Shown: positions 35,520-45,162, counted from the first letter of the stretch. The stretch: DNA of 64,000 nucleotides from Parvularcula sp039818345 (GCA_039818345.1 JBCBUC010000003.1:144605-208604), one strand, 5' to 3'. Notes: generated by a model not told the origin, from the sequence alone. Numbers and translations are program-made.

Positions 35520-35586
35520 AGTTTTAAAATCTGGGTCACGGTCTTCGTGACATGACAAAGGTACCACTGATCAAGAGGGCCACCTT

Positions 35587-36849
35587 GTGAGCGAGGACGC
35601 ATCTTTTCTGTTAGGCTCAGCAAACTGGGCCGACATCAACGCTATCCATAATGTCTTCTCACACTTGCGCCGGGACGATCCGGTGCACTTCGCTACCCAT
35701 GAAGACTATCCAGATTTCTGGCACATCACCAAGCATGCTGACATCTTTGACATTGAACGGCGAACGGAAGACTTCCTCAACGCACCGCGCGTGCTGATTG
35801 CCACACTGGACCACGAAAACGCCATCCGTGTGCAGACCGGTGGTGAAACGGTACGCATCCGTACGCTGCTTAGTTACGATGCGCCAACCCACATGCAATT
35901 GCGCTTGCTGACGCAATCTTGGTTCATGCCAAAGAATTTGGACAAGCTGAGCGGGCGGATCTCTGAATCCGTTGACAACAGCATGGACGTCCTCATGCAA
36001 AGCGACGGCGACATCGACTTTGCGCGGGATGTGGCTCTCGAATACCCGCTGCGTGTCATTATGGCGGTGCTCGGCATAAAGGAACAAGACTATGGCTTGA
36101 TGCTGCGGCTCACGCAGGAATTGTTTGGGCCGGAGGATCCCGATATTGGCCGCAAGGTCGAAGATGGGGTCGATGCACAAGCCGCGTTGGCGCAAACCGT
36201 GGCCGATCTCTTCGCCTATTTTAGAGCGTTCACCGAAGAAAAGGTCGCCAATCCCAAAGATGATGTCGGCACCATCATCGCCAACGCCGAGATTGACGGC
36301 ACTCGTTTGGATGAGGTCGGTCGGCTTGGCTACTACATCATTGTGGCGACCGCCGGTCATGATACGACCAGCTATTCCTTATCTGAAGCGGTGCATCAGC
36401 TCGCGCGCGACCCGGCTCTGTTCGACCGGTTGAAAGACTCCCCTAACGATACTGCCCCGCTGATCACCGAGGAAGCCATTCGCTATGCGACTCCGGTGCG
36501 CCACTTCATCCGCACCGCGAACAAGGACACGCAGGTCGGCGACAAAACCATCCGCGAAGGCCAATCCGTCATTCTTTGGTACCCGTCTGGCAGCCGCGAT
36601 GAGGACGTGTTTGCCGATCCTCACAGTTTCAACATAGATCGGGATCGCAGCACACGCCACGCCTCCTTCGGACACGGAGCACACATGTGTTTGGGCATGC
36701 ATCTGGCGCGTATGGAGCTGAACTTATTCTTGAAGGCGCTCGCCCAAAACGTGGAGTCGATCGAGCTGCGCGACGAGCCAAAATACGTTCAAGCCAATTT
36801 TGTCGGCGGGATCAAATCGCTTCCTGCTCGAATTTCGATGAAACGCTAG
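35587..36849 (+). CDS. Cytochrome P450
   Basis: 420 residues from a GTG. Complete P450: I-helix oxygen-activation motif ATAGHDTTS (255-263), K-helix ExxR in EEAIR (296-299), and heme loop FGHGAHMCLG with the axial thiolate Cys368. Soluble bacterial class; needs external ferredoxin and reductase, which are not encoded nearby. The overall look resembles the alphaproteobacterial P450s that oxidise steroids, terpenes or alkyl chains, but substrate cannot be predicted. First gene of a P450-aminotransferase pair. Confidence 0.97.
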   Translation: MSEDASFLLGSANWADINAIHNVFSHLRRDDPVHFATHEDYPDFWHITKHADIFDIERRTEDFLNAPRVLIATLDHENAIRVQTGGETVRIRTLLSYDAPTHMQLRLLTQSWFMPKNLDKLSGRISESVDNSMDVLMQSDGDIDFARDVALEYPLRVIMAVLGIKEQDYGLMLRLTQELFGPEDPDIGRKVEDGVDAQAALAQTVADLFAYFRAFTEEKVANPKDDVGTIIANAEIDGTRLDEVGRLGYYIIVATAGHDTTSYSLSEAVHQLARDPALFDRLKDSPNDTAPLITEEAIRYATPVRHFIRTANKDTQVGDKTIREGQSVILWYPSGSRDEDVFADPHSFNIDRDRSTRHASFGHGAHMCLGMHLARMELNLFLKALAQNVESIELRDEPKYVQANFVGGIKSLPARISMKR

Positions 36850-36909
36850 CCAACGTCGCGGCACGTTCGCCGCGTCTTGTGACCAATTTAAAAACAAAGG
36901 AAATCGCAA

Positions 36910-38301
36910 ATGTTGACGGAAACGAACTGGACTGACGAAACCGTTACTTCGGCGGACAAGCTACATTTGCATCCGAATTCGAATCCGGCCGTCTATGATT
37001 CGGAAGGTGGCCTGGTCATGGTGAGGGGCGATGGCTGCTATTTGATCGACAATCAAGGCAATCGCTTCTTTGACGGTATCGCCGGCCTGATCAGCGTGCC
37101 TTTGGGATACTCCGACCAGAAAGTGATAGCAGCGGCACAAGAACAACTCGCAAAGCTGCCTTTTTACATGACTCACTTCCACATGACGAATGAGCCATCG
37201 GCGAAGCTTTCACAATTGCTTGCCGAAATCACGCCTGACGGGATCACGCACTTCACCTATTCATCCTCTGGGTCGGAAGCCAACGAAACCGCGATCAAGC
37301 TTGCCTGGATGTATTGGCGCGCCAAGGGAAAGCCCAGTAAGCGGATGATTATTTCCCGCGAGCAAGCCTACCATGGCTGCGCGATCTTCACGACCGCGAT
37401 CAGCGCTTTGCCCCAATACGATCAAGCCTATGGTATTGGTCGGCAAGATATTGGCCTGGTGAAACCACCAAATCGTTTGGCCTATCAAGAAGATGGCGAA
37501 AGCGATGAGGCGTTTGGCCTCCGTGCAGCAAGCTGGCTGGAGGATGAAATCCTTCGTGTGGGTGCAGATAATGTTGCGGCCTTTATCGGTGAGCCGGTGA
37601 TGGGTGCTGGCGGTGGGGTTCAAATTCCACCGATGAGCTACTGGCCGGCAATACGAGCCATTTGCGATAAATATGATGTGCTACTGATTGCCGATGAAGT
37701 GATGGCCGGCTTCGGCCGAATGGGTGAGTGGTTCGGGCAGGACCACTTTGGCTTCACGGGCGACATGATGACGATGTCCAAGGGTTTGACTTCGTCTTAC
37801 CTTCCCCTGTCGGCGACTGGCATTAGCGACGACATGATGCAGTTTATTCTGGAGTCTGGCGCTGACTTTTATCACGGCTTTACGGCAGCTGGTCATCCAA
37901 CCACCTGCGCGACGGCAGTGGCGGCGATTGAGTCACTCGCAGAGCAGGGTCTGATCAAGCGTACACGAACTGAAACCGGACCATATTTTTTGAGCGAAAT
38001 GACCAAATATGTGGAGCCGAATCCGGCCGTGGCAGAGCTGCGTATAGTGGGGCTGTTCTGCGGCGTTGAACTCGATCCAACGCCCTATCAGCATCTCCCC
38101 GATTTTGACGAAGCGCATTTCGGCGACGAAGTGACGATGACGATGCTCGGCAAGGGCTTTATTGTCCGCAATGGCGGGCCACGCTTTATTATCGCACCGC
38201 CGCTCATCGCAGAACTCGACGAGCTTTCAGCGCTCGCCAAAGCATTTGGTGAATCGCTCGCTGACTTTCATCAAATGTGGGAAGCGAAACGGCTGAGTTA
38301 G
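36910..38301 (+). CDS. Class-III (omega) PLP aminotransferase
   Basis: 463 residues; start supported by AAGGAA. Class-III features: SGSEANE (120-126), YHG (154-156), ADEVMAGFGR with the PLP-N1 Asp262, and the Schiff-base Lys291 in TMSKGLTSSY. Such enzymes act on omega-amino acids or primary amines with pyruvate as acceptor. Located 60 nt after the P450, so oxidation and transamination of one substrate in sequence is an attractive reading. Confidence 0.93.
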   Translation: MLTETNWTDETVTSADKLHLHPNSNPAVYDSEGGLVMVRGDGCYLIDNQGNRFFDGIAGLISVPLGYSDQKVIAAAQEQLAKLPFYMTHFHMTNEPSAKLSQLLAEITPDGITHFTYSSSGSEANETAIKLAWMYWRAKGKPSKRMIISREQAYHGCAIFTTAISALPQYDQAYGIGRQDIGLVKPPNRLAYQEDGESDEAFGLRAASWLEDEILRVGADNVAAFIGEPVMGAGGGVQIPPMSYWPAIRAICDKYDVLLIADEVMAGFGRMGEWFGQDHFGFTGDMMTMSKGLTSSYLPLSATGISDDMMQFILESGADFYHGFTAAGHPTTCATAVAAIESLAEQGLIKRTRTETGPYFLSEMTKYVEPNPAVAELRIVGLFCGVELDPTPYQHLPDFDEAHFGDEVTMTMLGKGFIVRNGGPRFIIAPPLIAELDELSALAKAFGESLADFHQMWEAKRLS

Positions 38302-38522
38302 TCAATCTCCAACCGCGCATTCATTTGAAGAGGAGCGCTTGGGCCGAGCGAGAGCGTCTGAGGCGATCGCTACTGTGTGATGTCTTCGCCGTTACTCAGC
38401 GAGGTAATCATCCCAGCGATCACGCCTTCTGTCTTCTGAACAAGCGATGTTGCTCAGCACGCAACCCTGAACTTCGGTCGGTTGAAAGGTCTGCATTTGG
38501 ACGATCCATGACGCCGTTTTGT

Positions 38523-39992
38523 TCAAAATTCTTGATCAAGGCCCCAGTCAAGAATCGCAGCGATATTGCGTTCTAGCAAGGTTTTCAAAATGGCATCTGT
38601 TGCCTCGTTGGACGGCATGACGCTGGCTGCACCGACGGTCATGAAAAGACCGAATGGCAACGACGCCCGATATTCTTGCGTCGCAACATCTAACGTATAC
38701 GTCGGATCATCTTGCGCAATATGTTCCTGATGGGTTCGGATGAGCTCTTTCTCGCATGACGCTCGGTCCTCTTGCTTGAGGGAGCCAGAAAGGAAATACG
38801 CCGTATCGAACATAGGCGAGCCCAGGCCGGAAAATTGCCAGTCGATCAGCCAAGCACGCACACCTGTTTCGGCATCCTCGAACAGAACATTATCGACACG
38901 CGGTTCCCCGTGGATGAGCGTATGATGCCACTGGTTGTTAGCGATCCAATCGCCGACATGCGGCGTGAATTTGTCCATTAGATCCAAATAATCAGTGTTC
39001 ACGACATTGGAAAATCGCTCGCGCAGGACCGCGGCGCCAGCCTCGAACGACTTGACAGTTGAAGGCGCACTCGCACGACGATCATAGGGCCAGGCGGCAT
39101 TCTGAAGGGTGGGGTCGCCCCAATATGCCTTATGCAGGCTGGCAAGCTCTTTAATGACTGCCTTCGCGTCTTCAATCGAACAGCCGTCGGCTTGTTTGCC
39201 AGGTCGCGTTCGCTGCGAAAGATCCTCCAAGACGAGTGTGAGATCTTTTCCGTCTGCGCTTGCTTTGGACAAATAAGCACGCGGCGCGGAGACAGGGGGG
39301 TGTTCGCCAAACAATTCATAGACGGCGGCTTCCCGACTATAAACGTTCAAGACGTTGGCCAGTCTCTGGGCGCCCTCAATATTCGTCGTATATTTGCAAA
39401 TAACTGATGGGATCGCATTCGCTGCATTCGCGTTATAGGTCACTTCAACGCGTTCAGCTCTGGACAGATTTCCCTCGCCAATGGGCTGCGGGAACGTGAG
39501 CGAAATGCGCGGCATATCTAAGCCAGCATGTTGAAAGACAGCCTGGATCCATTCGGGTGTGATCTGAGAGCTGTTCGAAATTAGTCCCGGTTTTGGCAAT
39601 TCTGCCAATACGGATGAATCGCCATCGCGTCCCCACTGTCCGCTGGCATAGGGGGAATTCCAACAACGCGTGAACTTTCCATCCTCGACCTGGAACACTT
39701 CAATACCGCAAAGCTTTCTTTCTGGCCCTTTGCGCGTGTACATATTCCAAACAGACGCAACGAAGTGTTCGTCAGCCACTAAAATCTCGTGAGAAAAATG
39801 GGGTTCAGATTTCTTAGACTGCTGCGATACGCGGGCGATCTGATCTTCGAGTGACAGCTCTGTGACGCTGTTGGCGTCATGACGGACGATCGGATCTGCG
39901 CAAATCTCTCGCATCAACTCGACATTCCCGTTGTTCCAGACTTCTTCCCAATATAGGTTGATGAGATCGCGGGGTGTTCTATTTGCCGACAT
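38523..39992 (-). CDS. NTF2-like domain fused to an APH/EcKinase-like phosphotransferase
   Basis: About 489 residues from the ATG at 39992. Residues about 4-125 are a SnoaL/NTF2 fold (TPRDLINLYWEEVWNNGNVE, FVASVWNMYTRKGPERK, GIEVFQVEDGKFTRCWN). Residues about 170-489 are an aminoglycoside-phosphotransferase/choline-kinase-like domain: VICKYTT (ATP lysine), EAAVYELF, LVLEDL, the Brenner-type loop IHGEPRVDN (His361 to Asn368) and LIDWQFSG with the metal-binding Asp384. In most family members the loop is HGDxxxxN; here the catalytic Asp is Glu363. Acceptor substrate unknown. Confidence 0.85.
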   Translation of the reverse strand: MSANRTPRDLINLYWEEVWNNGNVELMREICADPIVRHDANSVTELSLEDQIARVSQQSKKSEPHFSHEILVADEHFVASVWNMYTRKGPERKLCGIEVFQVEDGKFTRCWNSPYASGQWGRDGDSSVLAELPKPGLISNSSQITPEWIQAVFQHAGLDMPRISLTFPQPIGEGNLSRAERVEVTYNANAANAIPSVICKYTTNIEGAQRLANVLNVYSREAAVYELFGEHPPVSAPRAYLSKASADGKDLTLVLEDLSQRTRPGKQADGCSIEDAKAVIKELASLHKAYWGDPTLQNAAWPYDRRASAPSTVKSFEAGAAVLRERFSNVVNTDYLDLMDKFTPHVGDWIANNQWHHTLIHGEPRVDNVLFEDAETGVRAWLIDWQFSGLGSPMFDTAYFLSGSLKQEDRASCEKELIRTHQEHIAQDDPTYTLDVATQEYRASLPFGLFMTVGAASVMPSNEATDAILKTLLERNIAAILDWGLDQEF

Positions 39993-40082
39993 TTCCGTGT
40001 TTCCTCTGAAGTGTATTTTTTTTAAGAAATCGCACTCATTGGTGCGGATTTGGCGGGACTTTGCCCTCTCAATTTGAACCAC

Positions 40083-40586
40083 ACTTTGGCTTAGGTTTGC
40101 AATTTTGGGGTATGCTTAGCCATGACGAAAAAAGCCTTTCGTTCGGGGGTTTGGTATTAGATATTGAGGAAACGAGACCTGGTCATTTTCCAAATTCTCG
40201 GCGTCGTCAAATCCGTTTCGGATAGTACAGAGAAGCTGCGTACAATCTTTGGCGGTCAAATAACGGAGCTTACGGATCGGGTTATCTATTTCCTCTGATA
40301 TGGTCATCCACATCACCTTACCAAATATTAGATCGAAACATAACCAACTTATACACTAACGTCGCCGGCAGAGCCAAAAATAGACCTGCATAAGCGGCCT
40401 AAATTCGCCTCATCTAAGCCGCTTGGGCCGGTTAACAATATGACCACATCAGACTGATTGTTGTTGTCTGCGTTGTGTCTGGGCTGGACCGCGTTGATGG
40501 GTTCGGATCCGAGTTGTTGCCCGATTTGCGGCGCTCTTTGGCATCGATCTGTGCTCCAAGAGATTGAGCCATCAACGAGTGAAACC
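40083..40586. other. Intergenic region at the right edge of the accessory block
   Basis: About 500 bp. Contains a 7-bp inverted repeat AAGCGGC/GCCGCTT at 40392-40424 and a 66-codon minus-strand frame (40116-40316) without start-site support. Sequence from 40450 on has the base composition of the core genes. Confidence 0.4.
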
Positions 40587-41363
40587 ATGCCAACGCCCCA
40601 GCAGCAAGCCCAAGCCTCCGCCTTTCAATCTCTGCATCAACCAGGCGAGCCGATCGTCCTGACCAACGCCTGGGACGCGGGGTCAGCAGCCGCCGTCGCC
40701 CAAGGTGGCGCCAGCGCTATCGCCACCGGAAGCGCGAGCGTTGCGATGGCGCGCGGGTACACCGACGGCGAAGAGCTTCCCTTCGAGACGCTCCTTTCAG
40801 TCCTGGGCGAGATCACAAGGGTCATCGACCTTCCCGTCTCCGCGGATATCGAAACGGGGTTTGCCGAGGATCTTGATCAGCTGGCAAAGAACATCGCATT
40901 GGTGATCAAAACCGGCATTGTTGGTATCAATTTCGAAGACCAAATGATCGCAAGCGGCGCTATCCGCCCACTCGATGACCAGGTGCGACGGATCGAGGTC
41001 ATCCGTGGAGAGAGCGATCGCTTAGGCCTCGATCTTTTCATCAACGCCCGCACAGACCTCTTTCTTCAAGAGCCAGACCAGGCTCAACACGCAGCGCTTA
41101 TCAGCGAAGCGAAGGAACGATTGATGGCCTACCGCGCCGCCGGGGCCAGTGGAGGGTTTGTGCCTGGGCTGATGGATGACGACTTGATCAGAGACATTTG
41201 CGGGTCCGTCGACATGCCGATCAACGTGCTGATCATGGGTGATGACACCCAGCGGGCGCACTATGCGTCCCTTGGGGTCGCGCGGATCAGCGCAGGCCCA
41301 GCGCCCTATCGCCGGGCCATGGCAGCGCTTGAAGCGGAAACACGGCGCGCGCTTTCAAGCTGA
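40587..41363 (+). CDS. Isocitrate lyase/PEP-mutase family protein
   Basis: 258 residues from the ATG at 40587. PEP-mutase/ICL fold: IVLTNAWDAGSAAAVAQ, ADIETGF, GINFEDQ, NARTDLF and SGGFVPGL. Lacks the KKCGH lysase-type loop of true isocitrate lyase, so carbon-carbon lyase (methylisocitrate lyase-like), oxaloacetate decarboxylase or phosphonate enzyme remain possible. The frame is open upstream, but the first 43 codons contain nothing family-like. Confidence 0.85.
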   Translation: MPTPQQQAQASAFQSLHQPGEPIVLTNAWDAGSAAAVAQGGASAIATGSASVAMARGYTDGEELPFETLLSVLGEITRVIDLPVSADIETGFAEDLDQLAKNIALVIKTGIVGINFEDQMIASGAIRPLDDQVRRIEVIRGESDRLGLDLFINARTDLFLQEPDQAQHAALISEAKERLMAYRAAGASGGFVPGLMDDDLIRDICGSVDMPINVLIMGDDTQRAHYASLGVARISAGPAPYRRAMAALEAETRRALSS

Positions 41364-41432
41364 CGCGCGAACAGACCTGGCCATTAGCGCTGCGTTCTTT
41401 ATGATCGTCGCGAGAACGAGGTCGGCTGATCC

Positions 41433-42209
41433 ATGCACATTTTCCGCGCGTTGTTGGTCATGGTGATGGCCATCGCTCAGGTTGGGGCTGCCTTCGCGCC
41501 CCAAGTGTTGGGCTGGTCCAGGACCGTGGGATCGAGCGCAAGGCTATATGAATCGCCGCTCGTCCCTGCGGGCTACGCCTTTGCGATATGGGGGCCGTTG
41601 TTCCTCGGTTGCCTCTTTTTTGCGATCTGGCAGATGGCGTCACCGCGCCGGCGTGAAAGCGAGGTGGGCACCGTCGGATGGCTCGCCTTTGGCGCTTTCA
41701 CCGCGATCACCGTGTGGTCTGTCCATCAACCCCTTTTTGGACCAGGTCCGCTCAGCTTTGCTGTGCTTGAGGTTGTGCTCCTTTTTGCCTTCCTCGCAGC
41801 CCTGTTCACGCGGAAGATTGACGATTTAAGCATCGGCGATCGGCTGGCTGTTCTGCCGCTTTTTGCGCTCGCAGGATGGCTTTTGGTGGCATCACCCGGT
41901 GGGCTCAGCCTTGCGATGCGCTCCGTCGGGGTTGAGCCGTTTCTTGGCTCTCTTGTCCGGGAGTCATCAGCACTCATGATGGTGTGGCTCGTGCCCGCCT
42001 CGGTCCTTGCGTTCTTTGCCCGATCAGCCGCGTTCCTCGGCGCAGTGGTCTGGGGCGTTGTCGCTGTGATCGTCGCCAACCAAGGAACCGGCGAGACGCT
42101 TTTTATGCAGGTGCTTTATCTCGCGGCCGGCATCATGACCCTGGCCACCGTGATGGGGATTTTGGCCGCGCGTCGATCCCCGCCCGAAGCCTTCGAAGAG
42201 AGCCGATGA
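41433..42209 (+). CDS. TspO/MBR-related multi-TM membrane protein
   Basis: 258 residues with about seven hydrophobic segments. GYAFAIWGPLFLGCLFFAIWQ near the start resembles the first helix pair of tryptophan-rich sensory proteins (TspO/MBR), but the protein is longer than the 160-residue classical form. Probably a small-ligand-responsive or transport membrane protein; role unknown. Confidence 0.6.
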   Translation: MHIFRALLVMVMAIAQVGAAFAPQVLGWSRTVGSSARLYESPLVPAGYAFAIWGPLFLGCLFFAIWQMASPRRRESEVGTVGWLAFGAFTAITVWSVHQPLFGPGPLSFAVLEVVLLFAFLAALFTRKIDDLSIGDRLAVLPLFALAGWLLVASPGGLSLAMRSVGVEPFLGSLVRESSALMMVWLVPASVLAFFARSAAFLGAVVWGVVAVIVANQGTGETLFMQVLYLAAGIMTLATVMGILAARRSPPEAFEESR

Positions 42210-42241
42210 CAGGCCTTGTTCGTTTGGGCTAAGCGCCAAGC

Positions 42242-43585
42242 GTGACAACACCTCGTGATACCCAGAAAAAGCGCGTCCACGTCAAAACGTGGGGCTGTCA
42301 GATGAATGTCTATGACAGCGAACGCATGACCGGCCTTTTGAAACCCCTTGGTTATGAAACCACCGAGGCGGCGGATGAGGCGGATCTGGTGATCCTCAAC
42401 ACTTGCCATATCCGCGAGAAGGCGGCGGAAAAGGTCTATTCCGAACTGGGGCGCCTGAAAGACGTCAAAGCCCGGGGCGGCACCATCGCGGTGGCTGGCT
42501 GCGTCGCTCAAGCCGAAGGTGCGGAGATGCGCGCCCGCGCGCCGCAGGTCGACTTCGTCATCGGACCGCAAAGCTACCACAAGCTGCCAGAGATCATCGC
42601 CAAGACCGCGCGCCAATCGGGTGAGCATCTGTTCACGGACTTTGACGTCGAGGAAAAATTCGACCGGCTCGCAGAAGCCAGAGACGTCGACGGCTACACC
42701 GCCTTTGTCACGATCCAGGAGGGATGCGATAAATTCTGCACCTTCTGCGTTGTTCCCTACACCCGCGGCGCGGAGGTTAGCCGCGGGACCGATGCGATCA
42801 CAGCTGAAGTCCGCGCCCTTGTCTCAAAAGGCGTGCGTGAAGTGACGCTCCTTGGACAGAACGTCAATGCTTGGCATGGTGCTGCGCCAGCGGGTAGCAG
42901 TGCTGATGTCTGGGGCCTGGGCGAGCTCTGTCGCCATTTGGCCAAGATCGATGGTCTCGACCGCATCCGCTTCACCACCTCGCACCCCCGCGACATGGAT
43001 CGCGGCTTGATCGAGGCATTTGGCGACGAGCCAAAGCTCATGCCTTATCTGCACCTACCCGTCCAAGCCGGAAACGACCGTATCCTGAAGGCCATGAACC
43101 GTGGCCATACGGCAGAGAGTTACATCCGTCAGATCGAAGAGGTTCGCGCTGCGCGACCTGATATCGCAATCTCGGGCGACATGATCGTTGGTTTTCCGGG
43201 TGAGGACGATCAAGCGTTTGACGACACCATGAGCCTGGTCAGCGAGGTGCGTTACGCAAGCTGCTTTAGCTTTAAATATTCCCGCCGCCCGGGCACGCCC
43301 GGCGCAACCATGGCCAAGCAGGTGCCAGAAGAGGTCAAGTCTGAACGCTTGCAACGCTTGCAAGCGCTTCTTCAAGAACAAAAACAAGAGTTTGATCGCC
43401 AACAAGTGGGAAAAACCATCCCGGTGCTGTTTGACAAACAGGGGCGCGAGCAAGGCCAGTTGGTCGGCCGCAGTCCTTACCTCCAATCCGTCTATGCCGA
43501 TGCTCCCAAAAGCGCGCTCGGGAAAATCATCCTCATCCGGATCGAAGATGTTCGCCCGAATAGTTTACGCGGCACTCTCAGCTAG
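42242..43585 (+). CDS. miaB: tRNA-2-methylthio-N6-isopentenyladenosine synthase
   Basis: 447 residues, GTG start. Two [4Fe-4S] clusters: the N-terminal UPF0004 cysteines (Cys19, Cys55, Cys87) and the radical-SAM CxxxCxxC in GCDKFCTFC (162, 166, 169), followed by the TRAM domain. Methylthiolates A37 of tRNAs reading U-starting codons. First gene of the classical alphaproteobacterial miaB-phoH-ybeY-corC-lnt series. Confidence 0.97.
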   Translation: MTTPRDTQKKRVHVKTWGCQMNVYDSERMTGLLKPLGYETTEAADEADLVILNTCHIREKAAEKVYSELGRLKDVKARGGTIAVAGCVAQAEGAEMRARAPQVDFVIGPQSYHKLPEIIAKTARQSGEHLFTDFDVEEKFDRLAEARDVDGYTAFVTIQEGCDKFCTFCVVPYTRGAEVSRGTDAITAEVRALVSKGVREVTLLGQNVNAWHGAAPAGSSADVWGLGELCRHLAKIDGLDRIRFTTSHPRDMDRGLIEAFGDEPKLMPYLHLPVQAGNDRILKAMNRGHTAESYIRQIEEVRAARPDIAISGDMIVGFPGEDDQAFDDTMSLVSEVRYASCFSFKYSRRPGTPGATMAKQVPEEVKSERLQRLQALLQEQKQEFDRQQVGKTIPVLFDKQGREQGQLVGRSPYLQSVYADAPKSALGKIILIRIEDVRPNSLRGTLS

Positions 43586-43594
43586 GACGCTTTC

Positions 43595-44203
43595 ATGTTC
43601 ATTCCCCCCGTTCACCAAGAAAACAGGCGCGACATCCTATTTGAAACGATCCGCTCCAAGAGCTTTGGGACTTTGATCACTCAAGGCGAAAAAGGCATCG
43701 ACCTCACCCACGTTCCTTTCACAGTCAAAGGTGAGACACTGTTCGGCCATGTGGCCCGCCCCAACCCGCAATGGCAGGACGCCATCACTGATAGCGAGGC
43801 AGTGGCGAGCTTTGTCATCGACGATGCCTACATCCATCCTGGCTGGTACCCATCAAAGGCTCAACACGGGCGCGCGGTGCCAACATGGAACTATATCGCC
43901 GTGGAAGCGCGGGGAGCTATTGAGTGGTTCCACGACGCCGCCGAATTGCAGGATATGCTGCAGCAGTTGACGGCCGACCACGAGAATGGGCGCCCATCCC
44001 CATGGGCTATCGATGATGCTCCGCCCCGTTATATTGAGGCGATGATCAAAGCGATCGTCGGTTTTCGAATGGATGTTCGTGACCTCAAGGGCTCCTGGAA
44101 AATCGATCAGCATAAAGATGATATTGCCCGGCTCAGTGTCGCCGACGGCATAGCCCGCGAAAGACCCCACTCAATCCTTCCAGACAAAATGCGCGCGCTA
44201 TGA
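43595..44203 (+). CDS. FMN-binding negative transcriptional regulator, PaiB family
   Basis: 202 residues. FIPPVHQENRRDILFETIRSKSFGTLIT at the start, GHVARPNPQW, IDDAYIHPGWYPSK and VPTWNYIAVEARG are signature PaiB stretches; the C-terminus ends in the usual IARERPHS. Flavin-binding split-barrel protein. Overlaps phoH by 4 nt. An insertion into the otherwise conserved miaB-phoH junction. Confidence 0.9.
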   Translation: MFIPPVHQENRRDILFETIRSKSFGTLITQGEKGIDLTHVPFTVKGETLFGHVARPNPQWQDAITDSEAVASFVIDDAYIHPGWYPSKAQHGRAVPTWNYIAVEARGAIEWFHDAAELQDMLQQLTADHENGRPSPWAIDDAPPRYIEAMIKAIVGFRMDVRDLKGSWKIDQHKDDIARLSVADGIARERPHSILPDKMRAL

Positions 44204-45159
44204 CCGACCAGAAATTGGTGTTTGGCCGCGCTGCGCTCGTGCGGGATCTTTGTGGACCGACAGACTCTCACCTCACACTGATAGAGAATGCCCTCGGTGT
44301 ACGCATTGATGCGCAGTCAAACGAAATTGCCTTGCGCGGCGGCGAGCACGCCCGGATTGAAGCCAAAGCTGTGTTAGAGACGCTTTACGCCCGACTTGAG
44401 GACGGAGAAACACTCACCGTCGCTGATGTCGAAGGCACGCTGAGGATGAAACGCGACCCCAAACCCTCAAATCAAAAACCGCAAGGAAACCCGAGCCTGG
44501 TTCTCCCAAGACGAACCATTGCGCCCCGCTCAAAAGCGCAGGCAGGTTTTATGCAGCAGCTCGCGAGCGACGAGCTCGTTTTTGGGGTGGGCCCGGCAGG
44601 TACTGGCAAAACCTATTTGGCCGTTGCCAACGCGGCCTCGATGCTCATCTCAGGTCAGGTCGAAAAACTTATTCTTTCGCGACCTGCGCTTGAGGCTGGA
44701 GAGCGCATTGGCTTTCTGCCCGGTGACGAAAAGGAAAAGATGGACCCCTATCTTCGCCCACTTTACGATGCCCTTTACGATGTTCTTCACACTGATTTCG
44801 TTGATCGTAAGATCGCTAGCAAGGAAATCGAGATCGCACCACTGGCCTTTATGCGTGGGCGCACACTGACGAGAGCAGCGGTTATCCTCGACGAAGCACA
44901 AAACGCCACCGTTGCACAAATGAAAATGTTCCTAACCCGCCTGGGCGAGGGGTCACGCATGGCCGTTACGGGGGATCCTTCGCAAACGGACCTTCCCGAT
45001 CCTCGACAATCAGGTCTTGCAGATGCCATTTCCTTGCTCAAACCAATCGATGGCGTCGCGATCACCCGCTTTACCGGTGATGATGTGGTGCGTCATCGAC
45101 TGGTCGGCGAGATTGTCCGGGCTTATGATGGGCGAAACGCTGATCAACAAGGTTCCTGA
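44200..45159 (+). CDS. PhoH-family ATPase (PhoH-like)
   Basis: 319 residues with a Walker A GPAGTGKT (131-138), Walker B AVILDEAQNA and the conserved FMRGRTL. Predicted ATP-dependent RNA-binding/helicase-like enzyme; genetically linked to ybeY and rRNA maturation in bacteria. Starts on an ATGA overlap. Confidence 0.95.
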   Translation: MTDQKLVFGRAALVRDLCGPTDSHLTLIENALGVRIDAQSNEIALRGGEHARIEAKAVLETLYARLEDGETLTVADVEGTLRMKRDPKPSNQKPQGNPSLVLPRRTIAPRSKAQAGFMQQLASDELVFGVGPAGTGKTYLAVANAASMLISGQVEKLILSRPALEAGERIGFLPGDEKEKMDPYLRPLYDALYDVLHTDFVDRKIASKEIEIAPLAFMRGRTLTRAAVILDEAQNATVAQMKMFLTRLGEGSRMAVTGDPSQTDLPDPRQSGLADAISLLKPIDGVAITRFTGDDVVRHRLVGEIVRAYDGRNADQQGS

Positions 45160-45162
45160 TCC

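Noticed and set aside
40116..40316. 66-codon minus-strand frame near the kinase-fusion gene
   Set aside because: No ribosome-binding site, no recognisable motif, AT-rich spacer.
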